A stretch of DNA of 64,000 nt from Eutypella sp. D-1 (GCA_023313575.1 JAJTTP010000010.1:930001-994000); one strand, 5' to 3'; shown: positions 11,172-25,461, counted from the stretch's first letter. The notes: a model not told the origin generated them from the letters alone. Translations and numbers: made by a program.

Positions 11172-13198
11172 TCAACGGCCCCAAACGTTTTGGAACTCGT
11201 CCGAGCCGTCGAGTCCGTAATGGGGGCCCCTCAGATTATCGGCGGGCACCGTCTCGTCCCAGCGCGCGGCCCTGCCGAGCGTGGTGTCCTCTTCGGCCTC
11301 GATGTCCGTGTCCTCATCCTCCTCTGCCTCCTCGAGCATGATTTGCGGGTCGTTCGTCGTGAGGAGAGGGGCGCCTAGTGGGCCCTTCGCCTGAGTCTCC
11401 TCGGCGTGCTGGGCTACCGTCTCTGGTACAGGCGGTGGGACACGCCTCGTCTCTGTTTCTTTGCCCTTATTTTTCTGCTGCGGGCTACCCATAGAAGACC
11501 CGCTCACCGCCGGCGACGCTGGTCGGTTGCTGATGCTAAATTCTGATGCGGAGCGGGCGACACTCCATGCGCCGCTTCCGCTTTGATATGCGATGGGATG
11601 AGGCGTAAGCCAGCGATCTCGCGTTGGTATATTGGCCGTGACTACAGGGTACTAGAGGGAGATATTTAGCACTGACGGAGCTTGAGGTACATCGGGGCAC
11701 AACTCACATTCCAGTCTCCAAACTCCAACTCCCGCGCCTTATCGTAGAGTCGCTCGTCGAACCGGTCCAAGTGAGTCTCCTCAACTGCCCCTTCGGTGTA
11801 TTTAGGTACGGGCTCCCCGGTGCTGGGCCCGCCGGTGGAACCCAAGAGCGGCGTGTTCGCACTCATCTCGCCCCTTACCTCGCCAGGCTTTGGAATCCAG
11901 TACTTGGCCTCGCCACCCCTCTTATATCGCATGCCTTCTTTCATCCTGGCGAACCGCGAACTGGAATCCTCATGAGCGATGATCTTTCCGCTGGAGTCGA
12001 AAACTCGATAGCTATAATGATCGCCCCTAAACGTCTCTTTCGAGTCTTCGATGAGATCGACAACTCCAAAAGCATCTCTCAAAGCGTATTTGACGGGTAA
12101 CCGCGCGGAGGAGACCGTGTTGTCCGCGTAGTCATGCCAAGAGAAAGCGTACCAGTGGGCCACTGCGAACCCGGGCATCTCGACGCAGATCAGTGCGTCC
12201 TGGATTGCAGCTGCGAGATTGTCCGGAGTGTAGCCCTGGACATCGTCCGGGATGGCGCCTAACCAAACGAGGATGGACAGGAAAAAGCCTTGCCAGTACG
12301 AAGCGAAGATGATGAGTTTGATGCATAGAAATTTGGGAACAGGCCGGAAGGGTTGCAGGTCGGCATGCATGCAGACCCAGAACAGACCGAGAGAATACAA
12401 ACTGACGGTAACGCTTATGTTGTAGATAATTCCACTCCAGAGGTAACCGGAACTCAGGCCAATATAACCCTCCTTATATATTCCCGTGGCCTTCATAATG
12501 ATGGTAGCGAGGGCCAAGATGGGCTTGAGCCAAGCGTACTGGAGGATGCCTCGCTTCACAGCAAGGAATGTATGCGGATCGGAGATATCGACTTTTGGCA
12601 GTACATGGTTCAGGGGCCAGAGGTGGTGGACGGGTGCACGACCGTGGGTCATGATTATGAGAGCTCGCTCGCCATCGACGTAGTTGATGAGAAGTTGGAA
12701 GAAGGTATATATCGTAAAGGCCTCGTATATGTCGCGTATAGGAGCGAGGAAAGACGCGGCAGATAGAGACACCATGCTAACCCAAGAGCTAATGGAATAT
12801 ATCGGAACCCTATCACAGTATTAGAGGACATCGCGGTGACAGTGGCACATGTTGGTAGCACCACTTTGGTTGGTAATTAGAACCCTCACATCAACAGTAT
12901 TCTCACAACATATCGCTGGAGGAGTGGTTTGCGATAATTTTTTCTAGGATCATGGTAAGTCTTCCCTCCTCACATGCAACAAAGTCGGGGGTTCGAGTGA
13001 GCTCACAGTTGAAGCCATATTGATCTACATAGAGGATATATAGTTAGCGATCAAGCAATAACGGAAATCCTGAGGCTCTGTTTGTATTAAACCATATATT
13101 AAATCATACATTATGGATAGGATGGTGGCTGCCAGTGAAAAGGTGCCCGACGTAACGGTTGTCGCGTAGGTGAACTTTTGGCCGGTGCCGCCAGCCAT
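11172..13198 (-). CDS. OST-alpha / TMEM184 (DUF300) family seven-pass membrane protein
   Basis: Exons, in minus order, are 13110-13198, 13007-13024 (only 18 nt), 12890-12943, 11708-12809 and 11172-11651, giving 580 aa in phase. The N-terminus MAGGTGQKFTYATTVTSG is followed by ISIWLQLKNYRKPLLQRYVV and then MVPIYSISSWVSMVS, IYEAFTIYTFFQLLINYVDG and GERALIIMTHGRAP. These are signature segments of the organic solute transporter alpha/TMEM184 family. About seven hydrophobic helices fill residues 20-290. A long polar tail follows, ending in acidic EEAEEDEDTDIEAEEDT. Fungal members sit in vacuolar or endomembranes; substrate and role are not established. The 18-nt exon is needed to keep the conserved IWLQ-KNYRKP block in frame. 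The transcript converges with the upstream protease gene. Confidence 0.9.
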
Positions 13199-14342
13199 GT
13201 TGGTGATGGTAATAGAGGAGTTTTAATTCGCTATGAGATCCGGAGCCTGTGTCATGAGATCCCTTGTATGTTTGGATGAGTGAAAATTTCGAATTCAGCG
13301 GCTCGAGAGCATGGCATTTGAAAGATGTAAAATTGTCTGCTAGGCAGACACAATAAGAATCCTGTGGTGATTATGATGATGATGATGATGATGATGCGTA
13401 CCCCAGCAGCCCAGGTAGGTATGTATACGGGTATGTAGTGGGAGATGATGGCCCCGTCGTGTTTGATGGGCAAGGGGGGTTTTACATAGTACTGATACTT
13501 AAGTACATACATATTAGGCTGGGCTGGCAGGACAGTTTAGGTATCTATGTCGGTAGGCAGCTGCTACCTAGGTACACTACCTAATATGTACCTAGCCTAG
13601 TAGGGAGGTCTAGTAGTTTTAGGGTTCAGGTACTACCTAGGTACATAAGGCAAGTAAATAGTCACATGCTTGAAAAGGAGCTCTTGGAGCTTCTCGCGTT
13701 ACGTTTTTAGTGGATCGATATACCCGTCATCTGTATAAGAATCTGTATAAGGGTAGAAGGGACTACCAAGCACGGTAACATCAATCACATTGGCTGTCTT
13801 TAGGTACGTCGCGTCGCCCGGTATCCAATGAAATCCTCTTATTTAGTTTACTTAGGTATATCCCACTCCGGAGCTGGAGATGGCGGGGAAGACAGCTAAA
13901 GCTGCGAATTATCCACCTACCTACCGCTAGCTACAGTACTTGCATGTACTATTTACTTCCTTATGTGGGTAGATACAGTAGCTAATCATCTCGCGCATAC
14001 TAGCCTCAGAAGTATCCTAAATCAACTTCCAGGTTGCAGAAGTCTCCAGGGCTCCTATCAGGAGGAAAGCCTTTGGAAGGGACCTTGAAAAGTTAACATC
14101 GACTAACATACGAATAACAACAACAACAACAGCAACATCGCAAACTTTATAACCATTGATTCGCCCGTTCGCCCGACTACCCACCCGCCCATGACGATTC
14201 CTCAGCCGTTATGGACTTAAACGTGACATTTCCCTCTGCCGAGTGTTATGGATAGAAGAAACCAATCAACGTGAACTGTTGGCGGTTAAGGCGGTTTAGG
14301 TGGTTTTGAAGGAGCAAGGGGTCTCAACCTTTTGAAGTTGCG
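13199..14342. other. divergent intergenic region with microsatellite and palindromes
   Basis: Shared promoter region of the OST-alpha gene (-) and CSF1 (+). It has a GAT/ATG trinucleotide run near 13374-13396, ACCTAGGTA palindromes around 13567 and 13635, and an ACAACAACAACA run near 14116, in what should be the CSF1 leader. No gene seen. Confidence 0.6.
13374..13396. repeat. (GAT)n microsatellite
   Basis: Uninterrupted ATGATGATG repeat of about seven to eight units in the divergent promoter region. Confidence 0.85.
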
Positions 14343-17300
14343 ATGGCGGACAACGGGAGCCAGGATGCCTCTGGTGTGGGCACTTGGAGGAGCTTCAACA
14401 CGTATGTTGTATAGTATCAGTGTGATTGCCAGTGTCTCGTTCCAAACCAAAGCTGACTTGCTTCTATCTCTCCAGGGCCTTCATAGTTTACATGATCGTC
14501 TGTGGTGTACTGTAGGTCATCTTACCCACCCTCTGCACCCTTTAGGCCAACACGCCCTCATCCTTCAAAATCTAATCCGACTCTCTCTTCTTCTTTTTCG
14601 TTTTCTGCAGGGCTATATTCTTCCTCCTATACTTCAACAGAGTATTCGCGTCCGTCGTCTCCCGCATTATCCGAGCCTATACCTGGCACCATTACCGAAT
14701 TTATATAGATATCAAAGCCATCCAGATTTCCTTACTTGCCGGACGAATATTCTTTACCGGCCTCAGATATCATGGCAACAATGAAACTATACGGATTCAA
14801 ATGGGCCACATCACTTGGGCCTACTGGCGCCGCAGAGTTCGAGATGCCAGTATTGCGACTCCTCAGGACCCGGCCGCCATTAACAATGGTTCCGCGCCTG
14901 CTGATTCGAACAGCAAGAAAGCACAACTTCCTTGTCGCATTGATGTCAATGTATCCGGTGTCGAGTGGTTTGTATATAACCGCAGTGCTGCATATGACGC
15001 GATACTCGATGCTATGTCTGTCGATTTCCCCATCGTACACGAATCCGTGGATGGAACCGAAGGCTTGGCGAATGGCTCGATGAAACCCCGACAACGAGCG
15101 CAAAGAAGCTCTCAGGATTTATCGACCAAGAAACGTTCCGAAGATGGCTTCGATAATGAGAAAACCCCCCTCGAGGGTCGTTACTCAACTGCCTACCCGA
15201 CCATGCCCCCATCGGGTTCCACCTCTGACCTTGCCGATGAAACGGCCAGTAAGGACCAGGAGCTCCCCATGATGCTACGCTTGCTTCCGATCCATTTTAA
15301 CTGCGATAAGGCCGCGTTAGTGATGGGAAATGAGAACACCAAGGCCGTGTTTATTGCGAAGGCCGCGTCCGTTTCCGGCGACATAGATGCGGTAGCTTGC
15401 TCCACGCCTGACCCCTACCGTCAGACCTTCAAGATCAATCTCGAACATCCTGTGGTGGAAATGAGGGAGAATGAGGTCTTTAAGGAGGACCAGTTCAAAA
15501 AGGCTGCGAGGGATAGGCAGGCAGGACTGGACACAGCCCCCATGACACGTCCCTTTTTTCGGAGGCAACGCCGCAGAGTCCTTGGTCACCTGCGCAATCT
15601 CGTCCCGTACTGGAGAACGTCTGTCGAGTCTTTCTCTGTGGACTCTAGGGATGGTGGTGGAGCTGCCGAAGCCCACGTTCCTGGTTCAAACCACTGGCAG
15701 GGTCTTTCGAGATACCTCAATGATGATGATGAAGATGATAAGCTGCGTTGGTCTTCGGTCGAGTACGCCGCCGTCCGGACCGTGGTGGATAGTCCCGAAG
15801 CAACACTGACACTTCTGTGGGATGTTCCTGGCAAGGTAATGCGGAGCCACAGATCGAACGCCTCGTCCGGAGATACTGGGGCCCATGATCATGTCAACGG
15901 TGTTGCGCCTCCCGCCTGGGATATCAGCCTGTCGTTAAAAGGCGGATTGGTCACCTATGGCCCTTGGGCGGATAGGCAGCGAGTGGAATTGCAGCGGGTC
16001 TTCTTCCCCGGACTGAACAAGGATGCTACTCCTGCGGAGAAGCTCCCAGTCGGCGCAAATCGCGTGCCCACCGTTTTCAATTTCTATGTCGAATTTGATG
16101 AAGAAGTCACTGTGCGCGTGCCGACACGTGAGGATTCGAGGAATTGGAAGTGGAAGAAAGAGGCCGCTGCCCTGAGGCAGTATCATAAAGAAGAACAGCG
16201 CCGAGATCAGGGCCGTGACCGCAAAGCGGCTGCCGCTAATACGACTACACAGCAGAGACCCTATGGTTGGCTTGATATCAAAATCGCTGCCAATGCTACC
16301 GTGTCATATTCTATGGACATGATGGCGAGCTCTGCTGGCTATTCAAACAAATTAAAAATCGAATTGCCTGCTACGGAAGTATCGACGAGTGTCAATCATA
16401 GCCTTCTCTGGCGGTCGGGTGCCCAGCGTATCTCTGGTGATCTGTCTACACCACTCAAATGGAACGCCCTCCGTAACTGGCGATTCTCCTTTGATTCTGA
16501 TGAACTCGAACTGTTCATTCTGCGAGACCATATCTTCCTTCTTACAGACCTAATCGATGATTGGGGCAACGGCCCGCCGGCGGAATATCTCCTCTTTACC
16601 CCCTTTAAATATCACTTGGATTTGAACTTGCAAAAGCTTAAGCTGTACTTAAACGTCAACGATTGCAATATTGTCAATAATCCAACCGACTTCGTCGATA
16701 ACACGTTCATCATCTTATCTAGCCCTTGTCTGACTGTGGGCACATGCATATCGTTAGACAGCTACCGACCGACGAAGAACGCTGTCCCCCTAGACATCCG
16801 CGCCGAGACTCTGAATATCAGTCTTCACGTGCCGCCATGGAACACGCAAGCCTCGTACTTAACTTCGAAAAACATAGGCCGTATAGAAAGCGTGACCGCG
16901 AAAGGTCGGTACAATTATAACGCGACCACATCCACGGCCAACACCGACACACTGGTACTCGATGTTAGCGGACAGTCGCCTTCAGTTCACCTATACGGAT
17001 TCCTCGTCCGCTACTTCTTACAGTTGAAGGATAACTACTTTGGCGATCACATCCACTTCAGGACCCTCGATGAGTACCAGCAATCGCTTCGCAGTGGGGC
17101 GGGTGATCCAGGAAGCGCCCCCCCGAACAAGCCCCCTCCCAAGAAGTCGAACGATCTGGACATCATCTTAAGCATTCGTGCTGATGACTCGAGGCTAGCT
17201 CTGCCTGCCAATTTGTACTCCGCCCGCCGTCATGTCCAGATAGAAATCCCGACTTTGTCTGCCGACCTTCGCTTCACGAACTATTACATGGATCTTGACC

Positions 17301-20300
17301 TATGCTTGAGCCCCTTGAGCCTGTCGTTAGGGACTGACGATGGTGGGGCCAGCACTCCTATCAGCGCCGCATCGAGGACCCAGTTATTTATCGATGGATT
17401 CACCATCTATGGCCATCGTTTATTTGGACTGCCTCCCACGGAGCCGACCTATCTCTGCAATTGGGACTTAAGCGTCGGGGCTATTACGGGAGAGTGTTCG
17501 GCAGACTTTTTGATGACTCTTGCGAGAGGCGGCAAGGCCTTTGGTTTCAACTTCGACGACGACGAGAATGCGCTGATACCGTACTCGTCCATCGTGATGT
17601 ACGATGTCACCTTTTTACGTGTTTTTGTCCAGTCCGTCCAAGTCTGGTTGCATGTAGATGAGGCTGCTTTCTTATTTTCAACCGGTCTTATCGATATCAA
17701 ATACAATGACTGGGCTAGGACGCATTACTCGAAGCGTGCAAATATTAACATACCTACCATCGAAGTTGTATGCGTCAATGCGGAGTCTGCGTCGAGGCAT
17801 AGATCACGACCTCAGACTCGGGTGCAGACCGACACCCTCCTGCGTACGAGCATACGCTTTGCACTGGTCGGAAGGAAACATGACTTTGTGCAGGCGAGGA
17901 AGCTACAACAGGAGCTCATTCGCCGTCATGATCAACGAACCCACCGTGCAGGCTTCCTGTTAGTACCAGGCGTACTCGGTGGATTCGTGCCTGACCCGGT
18001 CGACCCGCCGGCCCAAAGTGTACCGCCGGTCCCTCAACCAACGCTTACAGCCGATGAGGATAGGTCGTTTTCAACGGTAACCTCACGCCGTCATCCGAAA
18101 CTTCGCCAGAAGAGTTCATTTCTCTCGTTGTCTAGCTCTAGCAATGCCGATATAACTAGACCTTCTTCAATACGATCTGTACGACGGCATCGCCCACCCC
18201 ACCATGCCACTTCATATTCGGCAGCGTCTCGGGGTGATGAGTCGCGGCCAGGGACGGCCAAACCGATCTATTCTACTCCAGCAGGTCACAGACCAGGTGC
18301 TCATGAGGCGCGCCATGATGGATATGAGAGAAGAGATCCGCTCAATACTAGAGTCGCATTCTCAAGCCAATACTACCCCCCATATTTCTCTCTTGAGAAT
18401 GTGCGCCCCGATTCGCGGGAGGCAAATTCACATGGAATCAATCATGGCAAAGGCAGTAGCCCCGCGGATGATGCCGCCTCCTTCAATCTCGACGATGTCG
18501 ACCCAGATCATCTCAGTCAGGACTCTGCTCATCAGAGCTTCCTCCTGGAGTTCCCAACCGGGATCTCCGCCTTCCTTAATGCACCGTCGTTGCGTCATGT
18601 CGCGTCCTTGCTTAGCGCACTTCAACCTACCGATCCCGAAGACATCCTGGATGGTTTACAAGTCGATACGATGACAGGTATATTCGATATGCAGAAGACG
18701 CGTGATGTGAGTGGCCAGATCACCGAGCTTTCTGTACGGCTGCCGCAGGCAAATATTCGCTTTTTGAACTGTTCAGACCAGGACTCCGATCCATTGCAAG
18801 AGGAGCAAGACCAGTACGATATCACGATCAAATCGTTATCGCTTGCGGCACGCTCTGAATCACGCGTTGAGCAATCGGGAGAGAACTTCGAGGCTCGAGA
18901 CTCTAAACTATCATTCAATCTAAGGCTTGCCTCAGCCGATGTATCAGCTGCCGAGCGCTTCACGGACTCTGACGAGACTCAAGCTGCTGTTCTAGCTGGT
19001 GTCGATAACATAATGGCCTCGCTTGGGACGAAGGACGTATCATACCTAGATGTGGACGTCGGCTCCTTGCGGACCATGTCATCCTCTGGTAAGATCGAGT
19101 ATCTGGCTTCTCTGATTCACAGGACCGCGGTCCTCGCAGCAGAGATGGAGATTCTTTTCAGCTCGACGGCCTCCAAGTCGAGCGAGCGCCTGACACAGTT
19201 CGTTTACCGGGTGATTTCCGAGGGGCAAGGGGCTAGCGACCCGCCTTTCGTCGTCCGGCCTTCGGCCGTTTTGCGGGCGGCGCCCGACCATTTGCGCACG
19301 TACGATTCTTGGAAACTTAACACAAGGCTGCGTCAAATGTGGTTCACGCTGGACCGTAGCACTAAGGAAAATATCTCGCGTGATTGTATATACTGCAACT
19401 CTAAGACGCCCACCGACGCAAGAGAGCAGGTCATGATAGCCTTTGACCGCTGGAGAAGCTGGGACCTCGACAACCCCACACAATCGGTGTTCATTGGCAA
19501 CATATTTGGCAAAACTCCCGACCTGGCCACCCCCGCCAGCAACAAACCTCCGTCTATGGCTGTTGCTAGAGTGCACGAGATTCAGTTCATCTTGGACCCG
19601 GGCCCGAAGCAGAATCAGATCTTCGTCGGGGACCTCACTGTGAGGGTCGAGGAGAAATCCCCGGTCCAGGGTGAAAGTCACGGGGATTTGGCTATCGAAG
19701 GTCCACTGACGATCGTCAACATATTCTGTAGTGAGGCTGGCATCAATATCAACTGGGATCTTTGCAGACTTGCCGACGATATGCTTAGGCTCTACAACAA
19801 AGATAGAGACCGGCCCGCCGTGGCCCGCTCGAAGCTACCGAAAACTCCCAAGACCAACCAGCCCTGGTCGCCTAAGTCTTTGCACGTGGTGACCGTACTA
19901 GCGCTCGGGTCGATCAGGATAGAGACCATCAACCTGATCTCGGAATTCCGGAGCAATGACCTCAAGATTTCAGTGCTTTCAGTCAATTCCAAACCGGATA
20001 CGACGAACACGAATATCATATTAGGATGCGATGCCACTACGACCAAACTGCGGAGTCAGGCCCAGAGTCTTCTCAGCCTCCGTCTAAAACACCCGAGTAT
20101 CTTTGTCGGGCACGAAATGCTGGTCGATGCGGAGTCGGCGATACATACAGTAAAGGCGACGGCAAGCAGTCAAGATATGAAGTTCGTTGTGAAGCAGGAT
20201 CCGGTTGTACTCTGCGAAGTCGCAGATATGCTTGTCCGAGATGAGGTGGCCCAACTTCATCATCTAAAACAGCAAGTCCCGCCATCGTCGTCCAGCCCGG

Positions 20301-23300
20301 CCCAGGTGCAGAACCCCAAGGTGGCCGAGCGCCTCTCAACTTTCCGCGTCAATCTCGCCATGTTCCTGGATTCGTACACGATCACTGTACCCCTTCTCCA
20401 GTCCCTCACATACACCATCAGAGGAGTAGTCTCGCGGGCGGCGATGGCTGCGAATTTCGGCAAAGAAGTCGTCTTCGATTTCGATATCAAGGAGAATTCG
20501 CACGAGATGCAGATCAACATCAACAGCACTCCCCGCAGCATATCCCTCCTGCAGATACCGCCAACCAACGGTCGGGTGGAAAGTGTCATGTCTCCAGGAG
20601 AGCATTCTATCACCGTCTGGGTCTCTGTAGAGCCCGTAAAACTGGATGCTTCGGCCGTCTATAGCTTATTAGCCGCTCTCAACCGGCCCGAAATCTCGAG
20701 CACCCTCACTGATCTTCAGCAGCAAGGCAAGGTCATCCAAGAGCACCTCGGCGAGATCTTCGGATCCTCGGATCCCGCCGGACCACCTTCACCGACGAAC
20801 AGCGCGTCTAAATTGATATATGTTGTCCATAGCACCCTCGCTGGGATCGAAATTTTCAGCACGACGCCCCTCAACTCGGACATTGAGCCATTCGCGCGCT
20901 TGTCGTTCGGACTGGATAGCGTACACTTCAGGCTTGCTAATAAGATTGACGATGGCCCGATCCTGGATAGACCCGAGGTACACCTCGATCTTCGCGAGAT
21001 CAAGTTCGATATCGCGAAGGGATCCACTGGGGACATGCATTCTTGTGGTAACTTCGCAATCAGCGCTTTGATCACTGCCACCTCGCGAGAATCGGAAGAC
21101 GGGGCCAATTTGAGGGCTATCGACTTTGAATCCAACAAGTCCGTGGTCAACCTGTCGCCCAACACCATCTCCACCTTCGTGGACGTGCTCGGCTACATGA
21201 GCGACAGGATCAAGGACCTCGATACCTCTCGCGAGCTCGAGTACCTGCGGAAGCTGAGACAGTCGAAGCCGAAGATCACGATCAACGACAAGGAAGATGA
21301 GCCCGAGAAGGATATCTTCGACTCGTTCCTGTCCACAATCATGTACTCCTTCGTACTGCGCGATATACAGATCGCTTGGCTTGTCTCCAGCAACCAGGAA
21401 GTGGTGAGGGGCCAGGAGGACCTTGTTATCTCGTTCAAGAAGATCGAATTCACCACACGGGTTAAGAAGACGGCGAAGTTGACGATCGAAGACTTCCGAC
21501 TGCAGATGGTCCCCCCTGGCCAGGACAAGGCCCTCAGATCATTAAACTCCGCACTCTTGCCGGAAGTGATACTGAACCTGGCTTACGTCTCGACTTCTGG
21601 GGCTCGCCGTCTGGCCTTCCAGGCAATTGGCAAGTCCTTGGATATCCGAATCACGTCCGCGTTCATAGTCCCCGCCTCCCATCTCCAGCGCTCCCTCAGT
21701 CTTTCCACGAAGAACGTACAGCAAGCTTCAGAGTACTGGACGCCTATTGTCCTGCCGGAAAAGGAGCCGGAGAAGATCCCTGAACAGGCAGCGGAGGCGA
21801 GCCGGACTTTCCTAGGTAGCAAGAGACTTGAGTCGCTGTTGGTCGATGCTGATTTTGCAGGAGCCGTCGTGCATCTCTCGGCGAAGAAGCCTACAGATGA
21901 GTCATCTAGCACGGGCCAGAGGACCAGCCGGCCCGCGCTAGCCGGGAAGTACGGCCAGTTTAGCACAGATAACTCCGACAGTGACACCGTTCTCCGCTCT
22001 CCCGGTCTCGCCTTCAAGACGGAGTACCGGGACAACGACCAGGAAGACGCGACCTTGTATGGAGAGATCAAGGTGGACGCCTCGCGCAACATCCTATATC
22101 CGTCGGTTGTACCCCTCATCCTGGATATTACGTCCAGCATCAAAGAAGTGGTGAGCGATGACCAGGCCGGGTCGCCGACATCGCCTTCAACGGCCAGTAA
22201 AGAACCCGAGAAGGAGAAGCCGGCCGACGTCGACGGCGAAAACATCCTGACAGTAGACCCGAGCGCGGTTCTAGGACGTGTGAAGCTAAATCTAGGCCTA
22301 CGTATCTGCAAGCAGGAGTTCACCCTGAGCTGTCAGCCCATCGGCCGTGTTGCTGCTACAGCTTGCTTTGAAGACATTTATATCACTTGCAACACTGTCC
22401 AGTCCGCCGAGCACGGGAACTTCTTCGCCATCTCGGGTACCTTCAGCAACTTCCACACTGCTGTGCAGCACGTCTACTCGCAGGGATCGACGGCCAGCTT
22501 CGCAATTGACTCCCTGGTGCTATCACTCATGAACAGCAAACACGTCAGCGGCACAAGCGGTGTCTCTGCCATCCTCAAGGTGAGCCCCATGGCGGTTGCC
22601 GTTAACGCGAAGCAGCTGCAGGACTTCCTGCTCTTCCGAGAAATCTGGATGCCCTCAGAGGTCAGGCAGGGATCGGCAATGCCGCTAGAGAAGGTCACGC
22701 CAGACCCGGCGGCGGCGCAGGGTCACCTGATGCAGAGGTACCAGCAGGTTGCCGCCACTGCAGCCTTCCCCTGGACAGCGTCGATATCAATCAGCGGACT
22801 CGACGTGACCGTCGACTTGGGCCAGTCATTGGGCAAGCCCCACTTCAGCATCGAGAACCTGTGGTTGTCTTCGAAGAAGACTTCGGACTGGGAGCAGAAC
22901 CTCTGCCTCGGCTTCGACCGGATCGGGGTGGACTCCGCCGGCAGGTTAGGGGGTTTCGTTACGCTCCAGGAATTTAAGCTGCGCACCTCTATCGAATGGC
23001 CGGACAGGGAGAGGGCGCTGAATGAGACGCCGAGGGTCCAGGCGTCGATTGGATTCAGCCAGTTCAAGATGAAAGCGTCATTCGACTACCAGGCATTCCT
23101 GGTGGCGGACATCAGGTCGCTATATTTCCTCATGTACAACGTGCGGCAGGACAAGAGCGCCAACGGCGACAGGCTCGTGGCGAGCTTTGACGGGGACGCC
23201 GTGCAGGTGTTCGGGACGACGTCGTCGGCGGCGCAGAGCGTCGCGCTATGGAAGGCGATCCAGCGGCTCATCCAGGAGAGGAAGGCCAGCTTTGAGACGT

Positions 23301-24334
23301 CGCTGCGGGACATAGAGAAGTTCATGCGGCGCAGGTCGTCGGCGACGCAGGCTCAGATCCGGCAGATAGTTGCGGCGAGGAAGCCGTCGGCAGGGAGCGG
23401 CGGTGGTGAGGGCGACGACGACGACGCCGCGGCGGTGGCCAAATCGCCGATATCGCTCGACACGGACGTGGTGGTGACGCTCAAGGCGCTCAACCTTGGG
23501 GTATTTCCCAACACGTTCTCGGACCATCAGGTGTTCAAGCTAGAAGCTCTCAACGCGCAAGCGCGGTTCGCGGCGAGCATGGAGAGCGCGACGAGCCGGC
23601 GCATCCACAGCATCCTGGGTCTGACGTTGGGACAGCTGCGCATCGGCCTCGCCGGTGTGCGCCAGGAGCCCCCCAAGCCCGGCGTCGACCTCTCCGTCGA
23701 GCACGTGGTCGCGAGCGCCACAGGGTCCCGCGGCGGCACCATCCTCAAGGTCCCCAAAGTCGAGGCCACGATGCAGACTTGGCAGAAGCCTGGGTCCGGC
23801 TCTGGTTCCGGCCCCTCCTCACGTACTATCGAGTACGTCTTCAAGAGCGCTTTTGAGGGCAAGGTCGAAGTCGGCTGGAATTACTCTCGTATCAGTTTCA
23901 TCCGCGGCATGTGGGCCACGCACTCCAAGGCCCTTGCCGCCACATGGGGCCGCGAAATCCCCACCATGTCTGCCATCAAGGTGACGGGAGTGGGGACACT
24001 GAGGCCGCCTTCCGGAGGAGGAGGGGATGCTGGAACAAACTCCCCCGCCCCCACCGCAGCCACTGGCGGAGGTTCCGAGGACGACAGTCAGCAGCAGAAG
24101 ATCACGGCTGAGGTCAACGTGCCGCAGTCCAAGTACGAGTACGTGGCGCTGGAGCCGCCGGTGATCGAGACGCCGCAGCTGCGCGACATGGGCGAAGCCA
24201 CGCCGCCGCTCGAGTGGATCGGCCTCCACCGCGACCGCCTGCCCAACCTGACACACCAAATCGTCATCGTTTCGCTGCTCGAGCTCGCGGGCGAGGTCGA
24301 GGAGGCCTATTCTAAGATCTTGGGGTCCTCGTGA
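14343..24334 (+). CDS. CSF1: CSF1-family bridge-like lipid transfer protein
   Basis: Exons 14343-14401, 14476-14511 (36 nt) and 14611-24334 give 3272 aa; the last exon is 9.7 kb of uninterrupted frame. After MADNGSQDASGVG a single membrane anchor spans residues 21-50 (FIVYMIVCGVLAIFFLLYF). The conserved Csf1 start follows: IDIKAIQISLLAGRIFFTGL and MGHITWAYWRRRV. The remainder is dominated by amphipathic beta strands, as expected of the repeating-beta-groove rod of BLTP1/Tweek/Csf1 proteins. These bridge the ER to other membranes and move phospholipids in bulk; yeast Csf1 supports cold growth and GPI-anchor supply. Low-complexity loops occur near residues 1090-1300 (Arg/Ser/Pro-rich) and in the last 400 residues. 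Yeast Csf1 is about 2960 aa, so the length fits a filamentous-fungal member. No frame breaks seen. Confidence 0.93.
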
Positions 24335-25461
24335 TTGTGTTTCTGGTTTTTTGTTTCCTCGGTTTTCTTTTCGCTTGGGCGTTTGAATTCCGCTAGCGTG
24401 ACCATTATTGTATAGGTACGGGATAGACAGGAGAGTTATATAGCAAGGCGTTCACGGTGCTTATTTTCGAAGGAGTCTGCTTAGAGAGATTCCAATAGTT
24501 CAAACTACTACTGCTACTACTGCTTGATAGATATTATTAGAGACTGGAGCCATGGGGAAAGGGGGTAAAGGAAATGTGACGGTATAGGTCGGGCTACATA
24601 GATTTGGGGGGTTGGGACACGGGTTCTCTTTTTAAGGGCTCAGTGTTTCTAATGCATAGCTTTTATTAATACCTTAACTCTATAATATGTTCCATCTTGG
24701 CTATTCTCGCGCAATCTGGTGAGAGCTTTTGGTGACGGCACGTCTTGTGAGCCACTCGCTTATATTGTGAAAACCTACCATTCACTTGCGTTCTTTTGAT
24801 GGTCGTCGTATGTTTATACTAAGTAGCTTCATAGCTTTTTTTCCAATATAAAGCCCTGTACATTGTTTAGGTGCGCCCCCGTCGTAAAAAAATGAAAAAA
24901 ATAAAAATTTTAAAAAGAGGAATATTCATTAGCAGCCCATTAACTCTACTCTAATTCCGATTCCGCGTTAAAGGTATATACTTGCTCATCTAGGGATGTC
25001 TTTCATGGTGGTGACCGGGGGCGCCGCTTACGAAGGTGCTGTAAACCAATATGGGTCTTCAGGGGCTACTGCGCTAAGTATTTTAGAACGCCTGCCTTCC
25101 AGTGCTGCAGGATGCCACTGTGGAAGTACTCTAGATCACTTACTCTAGGCTCCTGCTTATCGACGTCATTCTATTCTCTTCGGTCTTCCCAATCCCTAGA
25201 GTAGTTCCCAACTACACAACACCCTTTATAGATTATTATATACTCCTCCTGCCACTGCCCGCACTCACGAGCTGCCCTTCTAAACCAAATATAGAACACT
25301 CCTTTTCTACACCCCGGCGCTAATCACTGGAAGCATTCAAAAAGCGGGCGGGCACCGACCCCCGCCAGTCTCTTTTCCCAATATTGGCACATCAGTTCTC
25401 TACTTAGGTACTTACGAAGTCATACCTACATCCCGTAACACGCAACGCAACGCAACACAAA
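24335..25461. other. intergenic, no gene seen
   Basis: Contains the CSF1 3' region and an A-rich stretch at about 24887-24919 (AAAAAAATGAAAAAAATAAA), then the OMA1 promoter. Nothing coding is supported. Confidence 0.55.

Noticed and set aside
12985..13006. TTCGAGTGAGCTC resembling a tRNA T-loop
   Set aside because: No acceptor stem, D-arm or anticodon arm around it; it lies in an intron of the OST-alpha gene. No other convincing tRNA was found by eye.
21583..22323. 246-codon minus-strand frame inside CSF1
   Set aside because: Ser/Arg/Thr-rich shadow without motif; the plus-strand frame is continuous over 9.7 kb.
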